From Novosphingobium jiangmenense (lineage in GTDB: Bacteria > Pseudomonadota > Alphaproteobacteria > Sphingomonadales > Sphingomonadaceae), in assembly GCF_015694345.1 (NCBI RefSeq), contig NZ_JADQDC010000013.1:1-64000 (forward strand): DNA of 64,000 nucleotides, written 5' to 3'. Every line of letters starts with the position of its first letter. Position 1 is the first letter of the stretch. Below the pieces are notes generated by a model. The model saw only the letters and a program-made list of their open reading frames with translations. It ran no database searches and had not been told where the DNA came from. Of the stretch, positions 35,635 to 44,692 are shown piece by piece. The position numbers were made by a program, and so were the translations under genes.

Positions 35635-38274
35635 ATGATTGGACGTAACGCGGGCCGGGCAAGAATTCGGAACGCCAAGGCTTCCCCGCTGTGCGTGAGC
35701 CTTCTGGCCACGAGCGCTCTGGTTGCGGTTCCGGGCGCGGCATCGGCGCAGGCGGTGGCTCCGGTCGCCCAACCTGCTGCACCCGCAGCGCCTGCACCGG
35801 TTCTGGCGCCGGCACCGGCTGGCGACGTGATCCGCACGGTTACCGTGCAGGGTTCGCAGCGCCTCGAACCCGATACGATCCTTTCGTACATTCGCCTGCG
35901 CCCCGGCCAGACCTATACCCAGGCGCTGGGCGACCAGGCGCTGAAGGACCTTTACGCGACCGAACTGTTCGCCGACGTCTCGATCCGCAACAACGCGGGC
36001 GATGTTGTGGTGCAGGTCAAGGAAAACCCGGTCATCAACCGCATCATCCTAGAGGGCAACAAGCGCCTCAAGGAAGACAAGATCCTGCCCGAGATCAAGC
36101 TCGCGGCGCGCCAGATCTTCACGCGTTCCAAGGTCCGCGCCGACGTTGCCCGCATCATCGAACTGTACAAGCGCCAGGGCCGCTTTGCCGCGACGGTCGA
36201 GCCGAAGATGGTCATGCTTGACCAGAACCGCGTCGACATCGTGTTCGAGATCAGCGAGGGGCCGAAGTCCAAGGTCCGCCAGATCAACATCATCGGCAAC
36301 GAGAAGTTCTCCGATGGCAAGCTGCGCGGCGAGATGGTGACCAAGCAGGCGCGCTTCTTCCGCCTGTTCTCGTCCGGCACCAGCTATGACCCTGACCGCC
36401 TTGCTTTTGACCAGCAGAAGCTCCGCCAGTTCTATCTGACAGAAGGCTATGCTGACTTCCGCGTGGTCTCTGCCGTTGCCGAACTGACGCCCGACAAGCG
36501 CGACTTCATCATCACTTACGTGGTGGAAGAGGGCGATCGTTACAAGTTCGGTGACGTCAAGGTCGACAGCCAGCTGCGCGACTTCGACAGCGACGCCATG
36601 TCCAAGCGCCTGCCGATCAAGCAGGGTGACTGGTACAACGCCAAGATGGTCGAAGACCAGGTCGACGCGCTGACCGAGACGGCGGGCGCATTCGGCTATG
36701 CCTTTGCCGACGTTCGCCCGGACTTCTCGCGCAACAAGGATGACCTGACGATGTCGGTCACCTTCCGCATCGCCGAAGCGCCGCGCGTCTATGTCGAGCG
36801 CGTTGACGTCAACGGCAACACGCTGACGCAGGACAAGGTCGTCCGCCGCGAATTCCGTCTGGCCGAGGGTGATGCGTTCAACACCTTCCAGGTCAAGCGC
36901 TCGACCAACCGCATCAAGTCGCTCGGCTACTTCCAGGAGAAGTTCGAGGTCGAGCAGAAGCCGGGCAGCGCGCCTGATCGCATCGTTCTTGAAGCCAACG
37001 TGGAAGAAAGGCCTACTGGCGAACTCCAGCTTTCAGCTGGCTTCTCGAGCCTTGAGAGCTTCATCTTCCAGGGCTCGATCCGTCAGAACAACTTCCGCGG
37101 TCGCGGACAGACCATCGGCCTCTCTGTCGACTATTCGCGCTTCACCCGCGCCGTGCAGGTGAGCTTCACCGAGCCTTACGTGTTCGACAAGAACATCTCG
37201 CTTGGCGTTGACGTCTATCGCCGCGATCTCAACAGCTTCAACCAGTTCAATTCGAACCGCAACACGACCTACAAGCAGGCGACGACCGGCTTCTCGGCGC
37301 GTGTCGGTGTGCCGCTGACCGAGTACATGTCGCTGATCGGGCGCTACACGTTCAATCTCGACGACGTGACGCTCGACCAGGGCACGTTCTACGTCAACGG
37401 ACAGTGCAGCATTCTGCTCGCCGGTCGCTACCTCTGCGACGCCATCGGCAAGCGTACCAGTTCAATCCTCGGCGCCTCGCTGGTCTACGACACCTTGGAC
37501 AACCGCCTGCGCCCGAGCCGTGGTACGCAGCTCGTGCTCAGCGGCGATGTTGCCGGCCTCGGTGGTTCGGTGAAGTACGCGCGCCTGACTGCAAACGCCT
37601 CGAAGTTCTGGCCAGTTGGCGGTGGCTTCATCTTCTCGCTACGCGGCGAAGGCGGGATCATCAAGGCGCTGGCAAGCCGCTCGAACGATCCGACGATCGA
37701 CGACGTCCGCCTGACCGACCGCTTCTTCTTGGGCGAGCCGCAGATCCGCGGTTTCGACATTCGCGGCGTCGGCCCGCGCGTGCTGCGCAAGTTCCTGACC
37801 ATCGACAGCAACAACGATGGCACGCCCGATACGGCGTCCACAGACCGCAACCAGTGGGTGGATGACGCTCTCGGCGGCAAGTACTACTACCTGACCCGCG
37901 CGGAACTCGAAATCCCGCTGGGTTCGGGCGCGCGCGAACTGGGACTGCGCCCATCGATCTACGTCGACGCCGGTGCTGTCTGGGGCATTTCGAACCCTCT
38001 GACGCAGAACCCGAACAACGTCGTCTATTATACCGACAAGCTCACCGGCAAGATTACCGACAGTCCGACGGCATCGGATGGCACTGCCAACACTGCCACC
38101 CGCTATATCGAAGAATACGTCGGCGATACGCTTTCGCCCCGCGTCTCGGTCGGTATCGGCGTCAACTGGAACTCGCCGTTCGGACCGTTCCGCCTAGACT
38201 TTGCCAAGGTCCTCAAGAAGGCCAACGGCGACGACCCCAAGACTTTCACTTTCAACGTGGGAACCCAGTTCTGA
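35635..38274 (+). CDS. bamA: outer-membrane assembly factor BamA
   Basis: An 879-residue Omp85 protein that inserts β-barrel proteins in the outer membrane. Start ATG 35635 (MIGRNAGRARIRNAKASPL) followed by a signal peptide ending ASA-QA. Five POTRA domains run through about residue 420 (repeated VQGSQRLEPDTIL, IILEGNKRLKEDKIL, INIIGNEKFSDGKL patterns), then the 16-strand barrel with the IRGFDIRGVG loop 6 motif (~700) and a terminal aromatic strand ending VGTQF. The upstream ~210-base gap after rseP may hold its own promoter. The stop overlaps the skp ATG (TGATGA). Confidence 0.98.
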   Translation: MIGRNAGRARIRNAKASPLCVSLLATSALVAVPGAASAQAVAPVAQPAAPAAPAPVLAPAPAGDVIRTVTVQGSQRLEPDTILSYIRLRPGQTYTQALGDQALKDLYATELFADVSIRNNAGDVVVQVKENPVINRIILEGNKRLKEDKILPEIKLAARQIFTRSKVRADVARIIELYKRQGRFAATVEPKMVMLDQNRVDIVFEISEGPKSKVRQINIIGNEKFSDGKLRGEMVTKQARFFRLFSSGTSYDPDRLAFDQQKLRQFYLTEGYADFRVVSAVAELTPDKRDFIITYVVEEGDRYKFGDVKVDSQLRDFDSDAMSKRLPIKQGDWYNAKMVEDQVDALTETAGAFGYAFADVRPDFSRNKDDLTMSVTFRIAEAPRVYVERVDVNGNTLTQDKVVRREFRLAEGDAFNTFQVKRSTNRIKSLGYFQEKFEVEQKPGSAPDRIVLEANVEERPTGELQLSAGFSSLESFIFQGSIRQNNFRGRGQTIGLSVDYSRFTRAVQVSFTEPYVFDKNISLGVDVYRRDLNSFNQFNSNRNTTYKQATTGFSARVGVPLTEYMSLIGRYTFNLDDVTLDQGTFYVNGQCSILLAGRYLCDAIGKRTSSILGASLVYDTLDNRLRPSRGTQLVLSGDVAGLGGSVKYARLTANASKFWPVGGGFIFSLRGEGGIIKALASRSNDPTIDDVRLTDRFFLGEPQIRGFDIRGVGPRVLRKFLTIDSNNDGTPDTASTDRNQWVDDALGGKYYYLTRAELEIPLGSGARELGLRPSIYVDAGAVWGISNPLTQNPNNVVYYTDKLTGKITDSPTASDGTANTATRYIEEYVGDTLSPRVSVGIGVNWNSPFGPFRLDFAKVLKKANGDDPKTFTFNVGTQF

Positions 38275-38981
38275 TGAAGACCCGTTACGCTTCTGCGCTT
38301 CTCGCCGGCATCGCGATTGCTGCCGCCACTCCCGCTTTCGCTGCCAAGGACGACAAGGCAGCGCCTGCTCCCGTCTCCTCCGGCGTTGTTTCGGGCATCG
38401 CCATTGCCAATCCGCCCGCAATCGTTGCCGCCTCGGCTGCTTACCAGACCTCGCAGCAGCAGCGTCCGGTGACCTACAAGCCGCAGATCGATCAGGCCAA
38501 TGCTCGCAAGGCGCAGATCGAAGCCCAGCTCAAGCCGCTGGTCGACAAGCTGCAGAACGATTCGAAGGCTGCCAATCCGAACCGCGCCGCGCTTCAGGCC
38601 CAGTACGAGCAGATCCAGCAGATCGAACAGGCTGGCCAGGCCGAGATCCAGAAGATCCTCGAGCCGCTGAACCTTTCGCAGCAGTACGTGCTCGAACAGA
38701 TCGGCGACAGGCTGGACGCCGCCACCCAGGCCGCGATGGACAAGAAGAAGATCACGCTGGTGATCGATTCGCAGTCGGTGATCAAGGCTGGTCAGGTCTA
38801 CAACCTGAACCAGGATATCCTGAACGAGCTGAATGCGATGATCCCGTCGGCTCAGCTGATCCCGCCCGCTGGCTGGATGCCGCGTGCGCAGCGTGAACAG
38901 CAGGCCCAGGCGCAGGCTGCTCAGCAGCCGGCCGCTCCGGCTGCCGCTCAGCCCGCGAAGAAGGCGCCTGAAGGCCGCTAA
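38274..38981 (+). CDS. skp: OmpH/Skp family periplasmic chaperone
   Basis: A 235-residue periplasmic protein with signal peptide ([20 protein letters not shown], cleavage after AFA-A). The mature part is helical and Gln/Lys-rich (~75-170: [38 protein letters not shown]), as in Skp tentacles, with a β-rich ending ([20 protein letters not shown]). The C-terminal Gln/Ala-rich tail is unusual in length. It overlaps bamA by one base and probably carries unfolded outer-membrane proteins to it. Confidence 0.9.
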   Translation: MKTRYASALLAGIAIAAATPAFAAKDDKAAPAPVSSGVVSGIAIANPPAIVAASAAYQTSQQQRPVTYKPQIDQANARKAQIEAQLKPLVDKLQNDSKAANPNRAALQAQYEQIQQIEQAGQAEIQKILEPLNLSQQYVLEQIGDRLDAATQAAMDKKKITLVIDSQSVIKAGQVYNLNQDILNELNAMIPSAQLIPPAGWMPRAQREQQAQAQAAQQPAAPAAAQPAKKAPEGR

Positions 38982-39007
38982 GGCCTTCACGTCGGGGGCC
39001 GGGTAGA

Positions 39008-39481
39008 ATGTCCGAGGAACAGACCGCGCCTCAGGGCGTGATCACCGATTACGACGTGCGCAAGGTGATGGCGGCGCTGCCGCATCGCTATCCCCTGTTG
39101 CTGGTCGATCGCGTCGCTTCGCTTACGCTCAATGAGCGCATCCATGCGGTGAAGGCCGTGTCGATGAACGAGCAGTTCTTCCAGGGGCATTTCCCCGGCC
39201 GTCCGATCATGCCGGGCGTGCTCCAGATCGAGGCGCTGGCGCAGGCTGCCGGCGTGCTTGCAGTGGAGTCGCTCGGGCTCGCCGGCTCGGGCAAGCTCGT
39301 CTACTTCATGGCGATCGAGGAAGCGAAGTTCCGCAATCCGGTGGAACCCGGCGTGCTGCTCGACCTGCACGTGGAGTTCACCCAGAAGCGCTCGCGCGTC
39401 TGCAAGTTCGCGGGCAGGGCCATGGTGGGTGACAAGGTGACCTGCGAGGTCAGCTTCACCGCGATGATCGCCGACAGCTGA
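39008..39481 (+). CDS. fabZ: 3-hydroxyacyl-ACP dehydratase FabZ
   Basis: A 157-residue hot-dog-fold dehydratase of fatty-acid elongation. Motifs: [13 protein letters not shown] (~24-36), [20 protein letters not shown] with catalytic His and Glu (~57-76), and the C-terminal strand pattern. The start ATG 39008 has GGGTAG nearby. In most Gram-negatives fabZ lies among lpxD and lpxA; here skp is followed directly by fabZ and rpmE, with no lpx genes, in keeping with a sphingolipid outer leaflet. Confidence 0.97.
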   Translation: MSEEQTAPQGVITDYDVRKVMAALPHRYPLLLVDRVASLTLNERIHAVKAVSMNEQFFQGHFPGRPIMPGVLQIEALAQAAGVLAVESLGLAGSGKLVYFMAIEEAKFRNPVEPGVLLDLHVEFTQKRSRVCKFAGRAMVGDKVTCEVSFTAMIADS

Positions 39482-39580
39482 ACCCGCTGGTGCTGGACAT
39501 CCTTGCGGCTTTCCGCTAGGCGCGCGCCCTTACAGATTCTAGCGGCCGGTCGGAACCGGCTGCGCACCGGAGCAAGACCC

Positions 39581-39805
39581 ATGAAGACTGGCATTCACCC
39601 CGACTACCACATGATCAAGGTGCAGATGACCGACGGCACCGTTTTCGAGACCCGCTCCACCTGGGGCAAGGAAGGCGACACGCTCGCTCTCGAAATCGAC
39701 CCGACCTCGCACCCGGCATGGACCGGCGGTACGCGCCAGCTCGACCAGGGCGGCCGCGTTGCGCAGTTCAACAAGCGCTTCGGCGGTCTCTCGCTCAAGC
39801 GCTAA
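39581..39805 (+). CDS. rpmE: 50S ribosomal protein L31 (bL31)
   Basis: A 74-residue bL31 starting at ATG 39581 ([19 protein letters not shown]). It has no zinc-binding cysteines, so it is the C-minus form, not the zinc-bound form. [19 protein letters not shown] and FNKRFGG are conserved. GGAGCAAG precedes the start. It has its own 99-base upstream spacer and a strong terminator. Confidence 0.97.
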   Translation: MKTGIHPDYHMIKVQMTDGTVFETRSTWGKEGDTLALEIDPTSHPAWTGGTRQLDQGGRVAQFNKRFGGLSLKR

Positions 39806-39829
39806 GCGCGGGCGTCAGATGGTTGACGG

Positions 39830-39860
39830 AAAGGGCGGCTTCGGGCCGCCCTTTTCTTTT
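39830..39860 (+). terminator. intrinsic terminator after rpmE
   Basis: AAAGGGCGGC and GCCGCCCTTT form the stem around TTCGGG, followed by TCTTTT. Confidence 0.9.
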
Positions 39861-39886
39861 GCGGCTCGGTCCGAGCGTGGCATATT

Positions 39887-39901
39887 GCTATCGGCGATAG
39901 C
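39887..39901. promoter_or_regulatory. palindromic operator candidate upstream of the MarR gene
   Basis: GCTATCG-G-CGATAGC is a perfect 7-1-7 inverted repeat, 18 bases before the ATG at 39920. MarR regulators commonly bind such sites in their own promoter. Confidence 0.6.
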
Positions 39902-39919
39902 TGTCCTAAAGAACATGGC

Positions 39920-40360
39920 ATGACGCTCACCAATTCTCTCGAAGGCCGCCTCGGCTATCAACTGCGCCGTGCATCCGCAGTGATGATGGCCGATCTCGGA
40001 CGTGAGTTGGCCGATCTGGACCTTCGTCCCGCAGAAGTGACGACGCTGCTGGTGATCGCCGAAAATCCCGATTGTTCGCAGACCGAGGTCGGGCAAGTGC
40101 TGGCGATCAAGCGAGCGAACATGGTGCCGATCATCTCCCGCCTGATGGACCGAGGGCTGGTAGAGCGCCGACGGATCGACGGACGCAGTCATGCGCTGAC
40201 GCTGACCGATGCAGGCAGGACCATTGCGGACGAGGCGCTGGCGCGGATCGAACGGCACGAGACCCGCTTCACCGAACTGCTTGGCGCGCCCGATACCGAG
40301 GTGCTGTTCCGTTGCCTTCCGGTCATCCGTTCTGTTCGCAGTGGCGACGAAGAAGGCTGA
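39920..40360 (+). CDS. MarR family transcriptional regulator
   Basis: A 146-residue MarR protein: N-terminal dimer helices (GRLGYQLRRASAVMMADLGR), winged helix with recognition helix (SQTEVGQVLAIKRANMVPII split, ~58-80), and the wing RRIDGRSHALTLTDAGR (~88-104). A perfect palindrome upstream suggests autoregulation. It faces the oxygenase gene convergently with a six-base gap. The ligand is unknown. Confidence 0.92.
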   Translation: MTLTNSLEGRLGYQLRRASAVMMADLGRELADLDLRPAEVTTLLVIAENPDCSQTEVGQVLAIKRANMVPIISRLMDRGLVERRRIDGRSHALTLTDAGRTIADEALARIERHETRFTELLGAPDTEVLFRCLPVIRSVRSGDEEG

Positions 40361-40366
40361 GCCCGA

Positions 40367-40996
40367 TCAGACCCAGGGTCGTTCGCGATACCATTTGGTA
40401 ATCACGTACTTCAGGCCCTTGCGCACCTTCATGGCGTGATGCAGCGTTGCCGGGTTCACCGAACCATCGGGCCGCCGGTTGTTCCAGCAGACCAGCTTGC
40501 CACGTTCCGGCTGGATCATCTTGTCGATCACCTTGAACCGCGTCGCACCACCCGCCTCGACATCGTTCAGATAGGCCATGAAGGTCCAGGTGCGCTGTCC
40601 CGCGACATTGCAGTAGCGTCGGAAATCGGCGCCGTGCGGATCGAAGTAGTCCGTATGGGCCTTGAACTCCTGTCCGGGCTCGTAGCGCTGGCCCTGGATC
40701 GGCTCGCCGAACTGACGGTCTATGCCCGACAGCTGCGAAAGCCTCTCGTCCAGAGCGACCACATCGGGCTCCTGCATCGGCAGATCGCAGGTTTCGCTGG
40801 TGCGGAAGTAGTTGTCCCCATTGCCATCGGCGATCGTCGAGGGACGGCGATCACGGTCGATCCTGGCGATGAGCGACGCGCACTCTTCGTCCGACAGAAA
40901 ATTGCGCAGCACGAACATCTCGAGTCGCGGCGTCGGCACGCGCATGATCCCCGGTACCGAGAGGAGGCGTTCGGAGGAGGTTTCACTGCTGGCCAT
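40367..40996 (-). CDS. 2OG-Fe(II) oxygenase, prolyl-4-hydroxylase-like
   Basis: A 209-residue enzyme of the prolyl-4-hydroxylase fold that uses 2-oxoglutarate and Fe(II). Start ATG 40996 (MASSETSSERLLSVPGIMRV); longer frames run into the gspH start. Iron ligands: HTDYFD (HxD, ~109-111) and the distal His of HHAMKVRKG (~187), with the 2OG-binding Lys/Arg in the terminal segment GLKYVITKWYRERPW. RTSETCDL (~65) and QRYEPGQEFKAHTD fit the P4H group. Transcribed divergently from gspH. Confidence 0.88.
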   Translation of the reverse strand: MASSETSSERLLSVPGIMRVPTPRLEMFVLRNFLSDEECASLIARIDRDRRPSTIADGNGDNYFRTSETCDLPMQEPDVVALDERLSQLSGIDRQFGEPIQGQRYEPGQEFKAHTDYFDPHGADFRRYCNVAGQRTWTFMAYLNDVEAGGATRFKVIDKMIQPERGKLVCWNNRRPDGSVNPATLHHAMKVRKGLKYVITKWYRERPWV

Positions 40997-41078
40997 GGTC
41001 GTGGCTTGTCTAACCCACCGGAACAGGCCCCTGCAACTTGAAGCCGGTGGCATCTTGGCGATAAGCCGGTCATGATCC

Positions 41079-41555
41079 ATGCACATGCGACCCAACGTGA
41101 TCAGCCTTCCCGCCTCGAACCCGGTTCGCAATGGCTTCTCGCTTGTCGAGATGATGGTCGTTGTCTTCATCATTGGACTGTTGGCAACCGCGGCCGTCCT
41201 CACGCTCCCCGGCAACGAACGCAAACTGCGCGACGAGGCCGAGCGTTTCGCCGCGCGGACGCTGGCGGCGCGCGACGAAGCTATTGTCGGCGCCCGACCG
41301 GTTGCACTGGTGGTGAGCGAGCGGGGCTACTATTTCGAACGTCGCGTCGAAGGGAACTGGCAGCCACTTCCAGGGAGGGGATTCGATCTGACAGGCTGGA
41401 ACGACAGCACCCGCGCTGATCTGGGCAGGCAGCGCATCGTCTTCGATTCGCTTGGCCTTGCCAGTACCGATGCGGTGGTACGCCTGAGGCGCGACGGGGC
41501 GACGCTGTCGATCCACCTGCGCCGCGACGGAAAGGTGTCGGTCGATGGCACCTGA
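41079..41555 (+). CDS. gspH: type II secretion minor pseudopilin GspH
   Basis: A 158-residue prepilin-like protein. The prepilin peptidase motif NGFSLVEMMVVVFIIG has Gly-Phe at the cleavage site and Glu at +5, followed by a hydrophobic helix. The rest has a GspH-type β-domain with few cysteines. Alternative start ATG 41085. It opens the gspHIJK run and overlaps gspI by 11 bases. Confidence 0.87.
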   Translation: MHMRPNVISLPASNPVRNGFSLVEMMVVVFIIGLLATAAVLTLPGNERKLRDEAERFAARTLAARDEAIVGARPVALVVSERGYYFERRVEGNWQPLPGRGFDLTGWNDSTRADLGRQRIVFDSLGLASTDAVVRLRRDGATLSIHLRRDGKVSVDGT

Positions 41556-41919
41556 ACGCAACGGCTTTACCTTGCTCGAAATGCTGGTGGCGCTCGCCGT
41601 CTTCGCGATTGCCGCGCTGGCCCTCCTGCAGATGGAAGGGGCGAGCATTGCGCGCACTGCCGATCTTGACCAGCGGCTGCTGCGCGAGATCGTGGCGCAG
41701 AACATGGCGGCGGAGATCATGACCGATCCCGCACCTCCGCCGGTCGGAACAGCGAGCGGGACGATCGAGAACGCTGGGCGGCGCTTCCAGTGGACCCGCG
41801 TCGTGGCGCGACAGGCAGATTATGGCGTCCTTGGCATCACGCTGTCGGTTCGCGAGACCACGCCGGGCGCGCAGAGCCAAGCCTTTACGCTCGATTTCAC
41901 CCGGTTGCCCGGCGCATGA
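41545..41919 (+). CDS. gspI: type II secretion minor pseudopilin GspI
   Basis: A 124-residue minor pseudopilin with the prepilin motif RNGFTLLEMLVALAVFAIAA (Glu +5) and a short globular domain (QNMAAEIMTDP, then FTLDFTRLPGA at the end), typical of GspI. It overlaps gspH and ends in the ATGA shared with gspJ. Confidence 0.88.
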   Translation: MAPERNGFTLLEMLVALAVFAIAALALLQMEGASIARTADLDQRLLREIVAQNMAAEIMTDPAPPPVGTASGTIENAGRRFQWTRVVARQADYGVLGITLSVRETTPGAQSQAFTLDFTRLPGA

Positions 41920-42512
41920 GCGCTCAGCCTTCGCGCAACGGCTTTACTCTGGTCGAGATGCTGGTCGCGCTCGCGCTTTTTGCCGTGATCGCGACAGGTG
42001 CGCTGGGGCTCCTCCGTTTCTCGGTCGATGCCGAACTTGCGAGCCGGGACAAGACCGAGAGCATTGCCAACGAGCGGCGGTTCCTGTCGGTCTGGACGGC
42101 GGACATGGCGCAAGCGGTGCCTCGCCCATCGCGCGACCAGTCCGGCACGCCAAGGCCGGCGTTCGAGGCCAACAGCGAAGGCGTGCTGATCCGCTTCACC
42201 CGCAGCGGCTGGGACAATGTCGACGGTGCCCCGCGTCCGGGCTTGCAGAAGGTGGAATACCGCATCACCGCCAAGGCGTTGGTCCGCGCGGGCTATCCCT
42301 ATCCTGATGGCGCGGCGCCGGAAGCAGGGGCGGACGTGCTGCCGTTGAGTTCGCCCCCCGTCGTGCGCTTCCGGACAAAGGATGGAAACTGGCGCGATCG
42401 CTGGGACCCGCAACTGTCTACCGAACTTCCCGTGGCGATCGAACTGCTGGTGCCGCAAAGGGGCTTGCCCCCCTTGCGCGTGGTCTCGCTGGTCGGGGTC
42501 AATTACCAATGA
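41916..42512 (+). CDS. gspJ: type II secretion minor pseudopilin GspJ
   Basis: A 198-residue minor pseudopilin with motif RNGFTLVEMLVALALFAVIA (Glu +5). The globular region contains ERRFLSVWTADMAQ and a C-terminal β-rich part, as in GspJ. Start ATG 41916 overlaps the gspI stop; the 3' end overlaps gspK by four bases. Confidence 0.88.
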   Translation: MSAQPSRNGFTLVEMLVALALFAVIATGALGLLRFSVDAELASRDKTESIANERRFLSVWTADMAQAVPRPSRDQSGTPRPAFEANSEGVLIRFTRSGWDNVDGAPRPGLQKVEYRITAKALVRAGYPYPDGAAPEAGADVLPLSSPPVVRFRTKDGNWRDRWDPQLSTELPVAIELLVPQRGLPPLRVVSLVGVNYQ

Positions 42513-43495
42513 GGTCCGGCGATCCACGCGAGCGCGGTGCGGCGCTGCTGTCGGTGCTGTTGCTCGTTGCGGTCATGGCGGTGATCGCGGCGATTATGCT
42601 CGAACGTCTCAACCTTGCCACCCGGCTTGCCGCCAACGGCCAGGCGATGACGCAGGCCCGCCTCTATGCCACCAGCGCCGAAACGCTGGCCATGGCGCGG
42701 ATCAAGGCCTTGGTCGATACCTCGCCGGAGCGGACGGTCGATCGCACCGGACTGCTCGGACGTGATTTTCCGCTGCCTCTGCCGCGCGGGACGGTGATGG
42801 CGCGGGTGGACGATGCTGGAAACTGTTTCAACCTCAATTCGCTGGTCGAAGCCGATGTGCAGGGGACGCTGCGTTTGAGGTTGGTGGGCCTCAACCAGAT
42901 GCGCGCACTGATGAAGGCGCTTGCGATCCCCGAAGCGGAATCTGCGATCATCACCGATTCGATCACCGACTGGATCGACAGCGACAATCTCCCCGCGCCC
43001 AATGGCGCCGAGGACGACAGCTATCAGGGACAGGCCGTGCCCTATCGCACGGCGGGGCGCCTGATCGGCGATGTCAGCGAGATCCGCGCCGTCCGGGGCA
43101 TGACGCCGCAGTTCTACGAGCGGATGCGGCCTTGGCTCTGTGCGTTGCCAGGGGCTGACCTTTCGCCGATCAACGTCAATACCCTGCGGCCCGATCAGGC
43201 GCTGTTGCTGACGATGATCGCTCCCGCTGCAATTCCGGCAGAGCGGGCGCGAGCCTTGCTGGCGGCGCGTCCGGCTCTCGGTTGGGCAAACGCTGAAGAT
43301 GCCTTGCGCGGGCTTGGTGGCAACGGTGCCGCTGGCGTGCCGCTGAACCAGTTGCAGGTGCGCAGCCGCTGGTTTCTCCTCACCCAGACGGTCACGGTCG
43401 ATTCGGTTAGCGTCGAGGAACAGGCACTGATCGATGTTGGCGTGAACCCGCCGCGCGTCGCCTTTCGGAGCTGGGGCGACAGGTTCAGCCGCTAA
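42509..43495 (+). CDS. gspK: type II secretion minor pseudopilin GspK
   Basis: A 328-residue protein with a hydrophobic helix near the start (RGAALLSVLLLVAVMAVIAA) that lacks Glu +5, as GspK does. It is the largest minor pseudopilin and caps the pseudopilus tip. The helix-hairpin-helix-like region (LSPINVNTLRPDQALLL, ~200) and CFNLNSLV motif are family features. It ends the local cluster; a tRNA-His follows, not gspL. Confidence 0.9.
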   Translation: MRSGDPRERGAALLSVLLLVAVMAVIAAIMLERLNLATRLAANGQAMTQARLYATSAETLAMARIKALVDTSPERTVDRTGLLGRDFPLPLPRGTVMARVDDAGNCFNLNSLVEADVQGTLRLRLVGLNQMRALMKALAIPEAESAIITDSITDWIDSDNLPAPNGAEDDSYQGQAVPYRTAGRLIGDVSEIRAVRGMTPQFYERMRPWLCALPGADLSPINVNTLRPDQALLLTMIAPAAIPAERARALLAARPALGWANAEDALRGLGGNGAAGVPLNQLQVRSRWFLLTQTVTVDSVSVEEQALIDVGVNPPRVAFRSWGDRFSR

Positions 43496-43583
43496 TTCTC
43501 CCACGGGGCAAATTTCCGCTTCCCTTTGTCGCGCCTTTCTGCAAAGGGGCCAGCCCGCGCAGGGGAAACCTGCGCAGCAATGT

Positions 43584-43661
43584 GGCGACCGTAGCTCAGT
43601 TGGTTAGAGCGCCGGTTTGTGGTACCGGAGGTCGTGGGTTCGAACCCCATCGGTCGCCCCA
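43584..43661 (+). tRNA. tRNA-His (GUG)
   Basis: Acceptor GCGACCG/CGGTCGC, with an encoded G at position -1 (43584), C73 (43658) and CCA (43659-43661). Anticodon GTG in TTTGTGGT. G-1:C73 is the canonical HisRS identity pair. Confidence 0.96.
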
Positions 43662-43815
43662 TTCTCTCCTGACATCAAAGACATTTTCTCCGGCCCGGCC
43701 TCGCCTTTTGGTATGGCTCGATGCCATTGCGCTTGCCCAGTGCCGCGGCAAGTGGCAGAGCGTTGACAGACCGGCGGCGGGGGTCGCCGGGAGAAGGATC
43801 AGATTCCCCGCGCCC

Positions 43816-44544
43816 ATGCACGGATTTGCCAATCCCGCCCGTTTCCTGCGCCTAGCCCGCTGGATGATGCCGCTGCTTCTGGTGACCGGCCTGCTCCTGG
43901 CAATGGGGGCGGTGCTCTATGGCGTGATCGTCGTGCCGCCCGATCGCCTGATGGGCGATACGGTCCGCATTCTGTTCATTCACGTCCCCGCAGCTTGGCT
44001 GGGCATGGCCGGATGGTCGACGATTGCCATCGCCAGTCTCGTCGAGCTTGTCTGGCGTCATCCGCTGGCCGCCATCGCCGGACGTGCGGCGGCAGTTCCA
44101 GGCGCAACTTTCACCGCGATCTGCCTCGCCACCGGCTCGATCTGGGCGCGGCCGACCTGGGGCACGTGGTGGGTGTGGGATGGCCGGTTGACCAGCTTCC
44201 TCATCCTGCTGTTCCTCTATTTCGGCTATATCGCCCTGTCCGGCGCAGCGCAGCGCGACATGGCGGGCGGAGGCGGTGGAAGCCGCATTACCGCGATCTT
44301 CGGCCTCGTCGGCGCGATCAATATTCCGATCATCAACCGGTCGGTGGTGTGGTGGAACAGCCTACATCAGCCACCTTCGATCACCATGGGCAAGTCCTCG
44401 ATCGACGGCACGTTCCTCTGGCCGCTGCTGATCGCCGCGCTGGGCTTCAGCCTGGTGTTCGGCGGGGTGGTCCTCGCGCGGATGCGCACTCTTCTGGCCG
44501 ATATTCAGGCCGAGGCGCGTCTGCGCCGGAAAGCGATGGCGTAA
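43816..44544 (+). CDS. ccmC: heme exporter/handling protein CcmC
   Basis: A 242-residue inner-membrane protein with six helices. The tryptophan-rich heme-handling motif TWGTWWVWDGRLTS (~112-125) and flanking histidines (IHVPAAWLG ~58 and the later NSLHQPPS) fit CcmC, which loads heme onto CcmE. Start ATG 43816 (MHGFANPARFL). It opens the ccmCDEFGHI run. ccmA and ccmB are not next to it. Confidence 0.95.
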   Translation: MHGFANPARFLRLARWMMPLLLVTGLLLAMGAVLYGVIVVPPDRLMGDTVRILFIHVPAAWLGMAGWSTIAIASLVELVWRHPLAAIAGRAAAVPGATFTAICLATGSIWARPTWGTWWVWDGRLTSFLILLFLYFGYIALSGAAQRDMAGGGGGSRITAIFGLVGAINIPIINRSVVWWNSLHQPPSITMGKSSIDGTFLWPLLIAALGFSLVFGGVVLARMRTLLADIQAEARLRRKAMA

Positions 44545-44551
44545 GCTTACG

Positions 44552-44692
44552 ATGCGCGAAGGTCTTCAGCAGTGGGATTATGTGGCAGCAGCCTTGGCGA
44601 TCGGCGTGATCGGCACCTTGGTGCTGGTCGGCTGGACGCTTTTGGCGATGGTCCGGGCGGAGCGCCGTCGTGACAAGGTGAGAGGCAAGTGA
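44552..44692 (+). CDS. ccmD: heme exporter small subunit CcmD
   Basis: A 46-residue single-pass protein (MREGLQQWDYVAAALAIGVI, then a hydrophobic stretch and RAERRRDKVRGK). Size, one helix and a basic cytoplasmic tail, plus its place between ccmC and ccmE, identify CcmD, which helps release holo-CcmE. The gene overlaps the GTG start of ccmE by four bases (GTGA). Confidence 0.9.
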   Translation: MREGLQQWDYVAAALAIGVIGTLVLVGWTLLAMVRAERRRDKVRGK

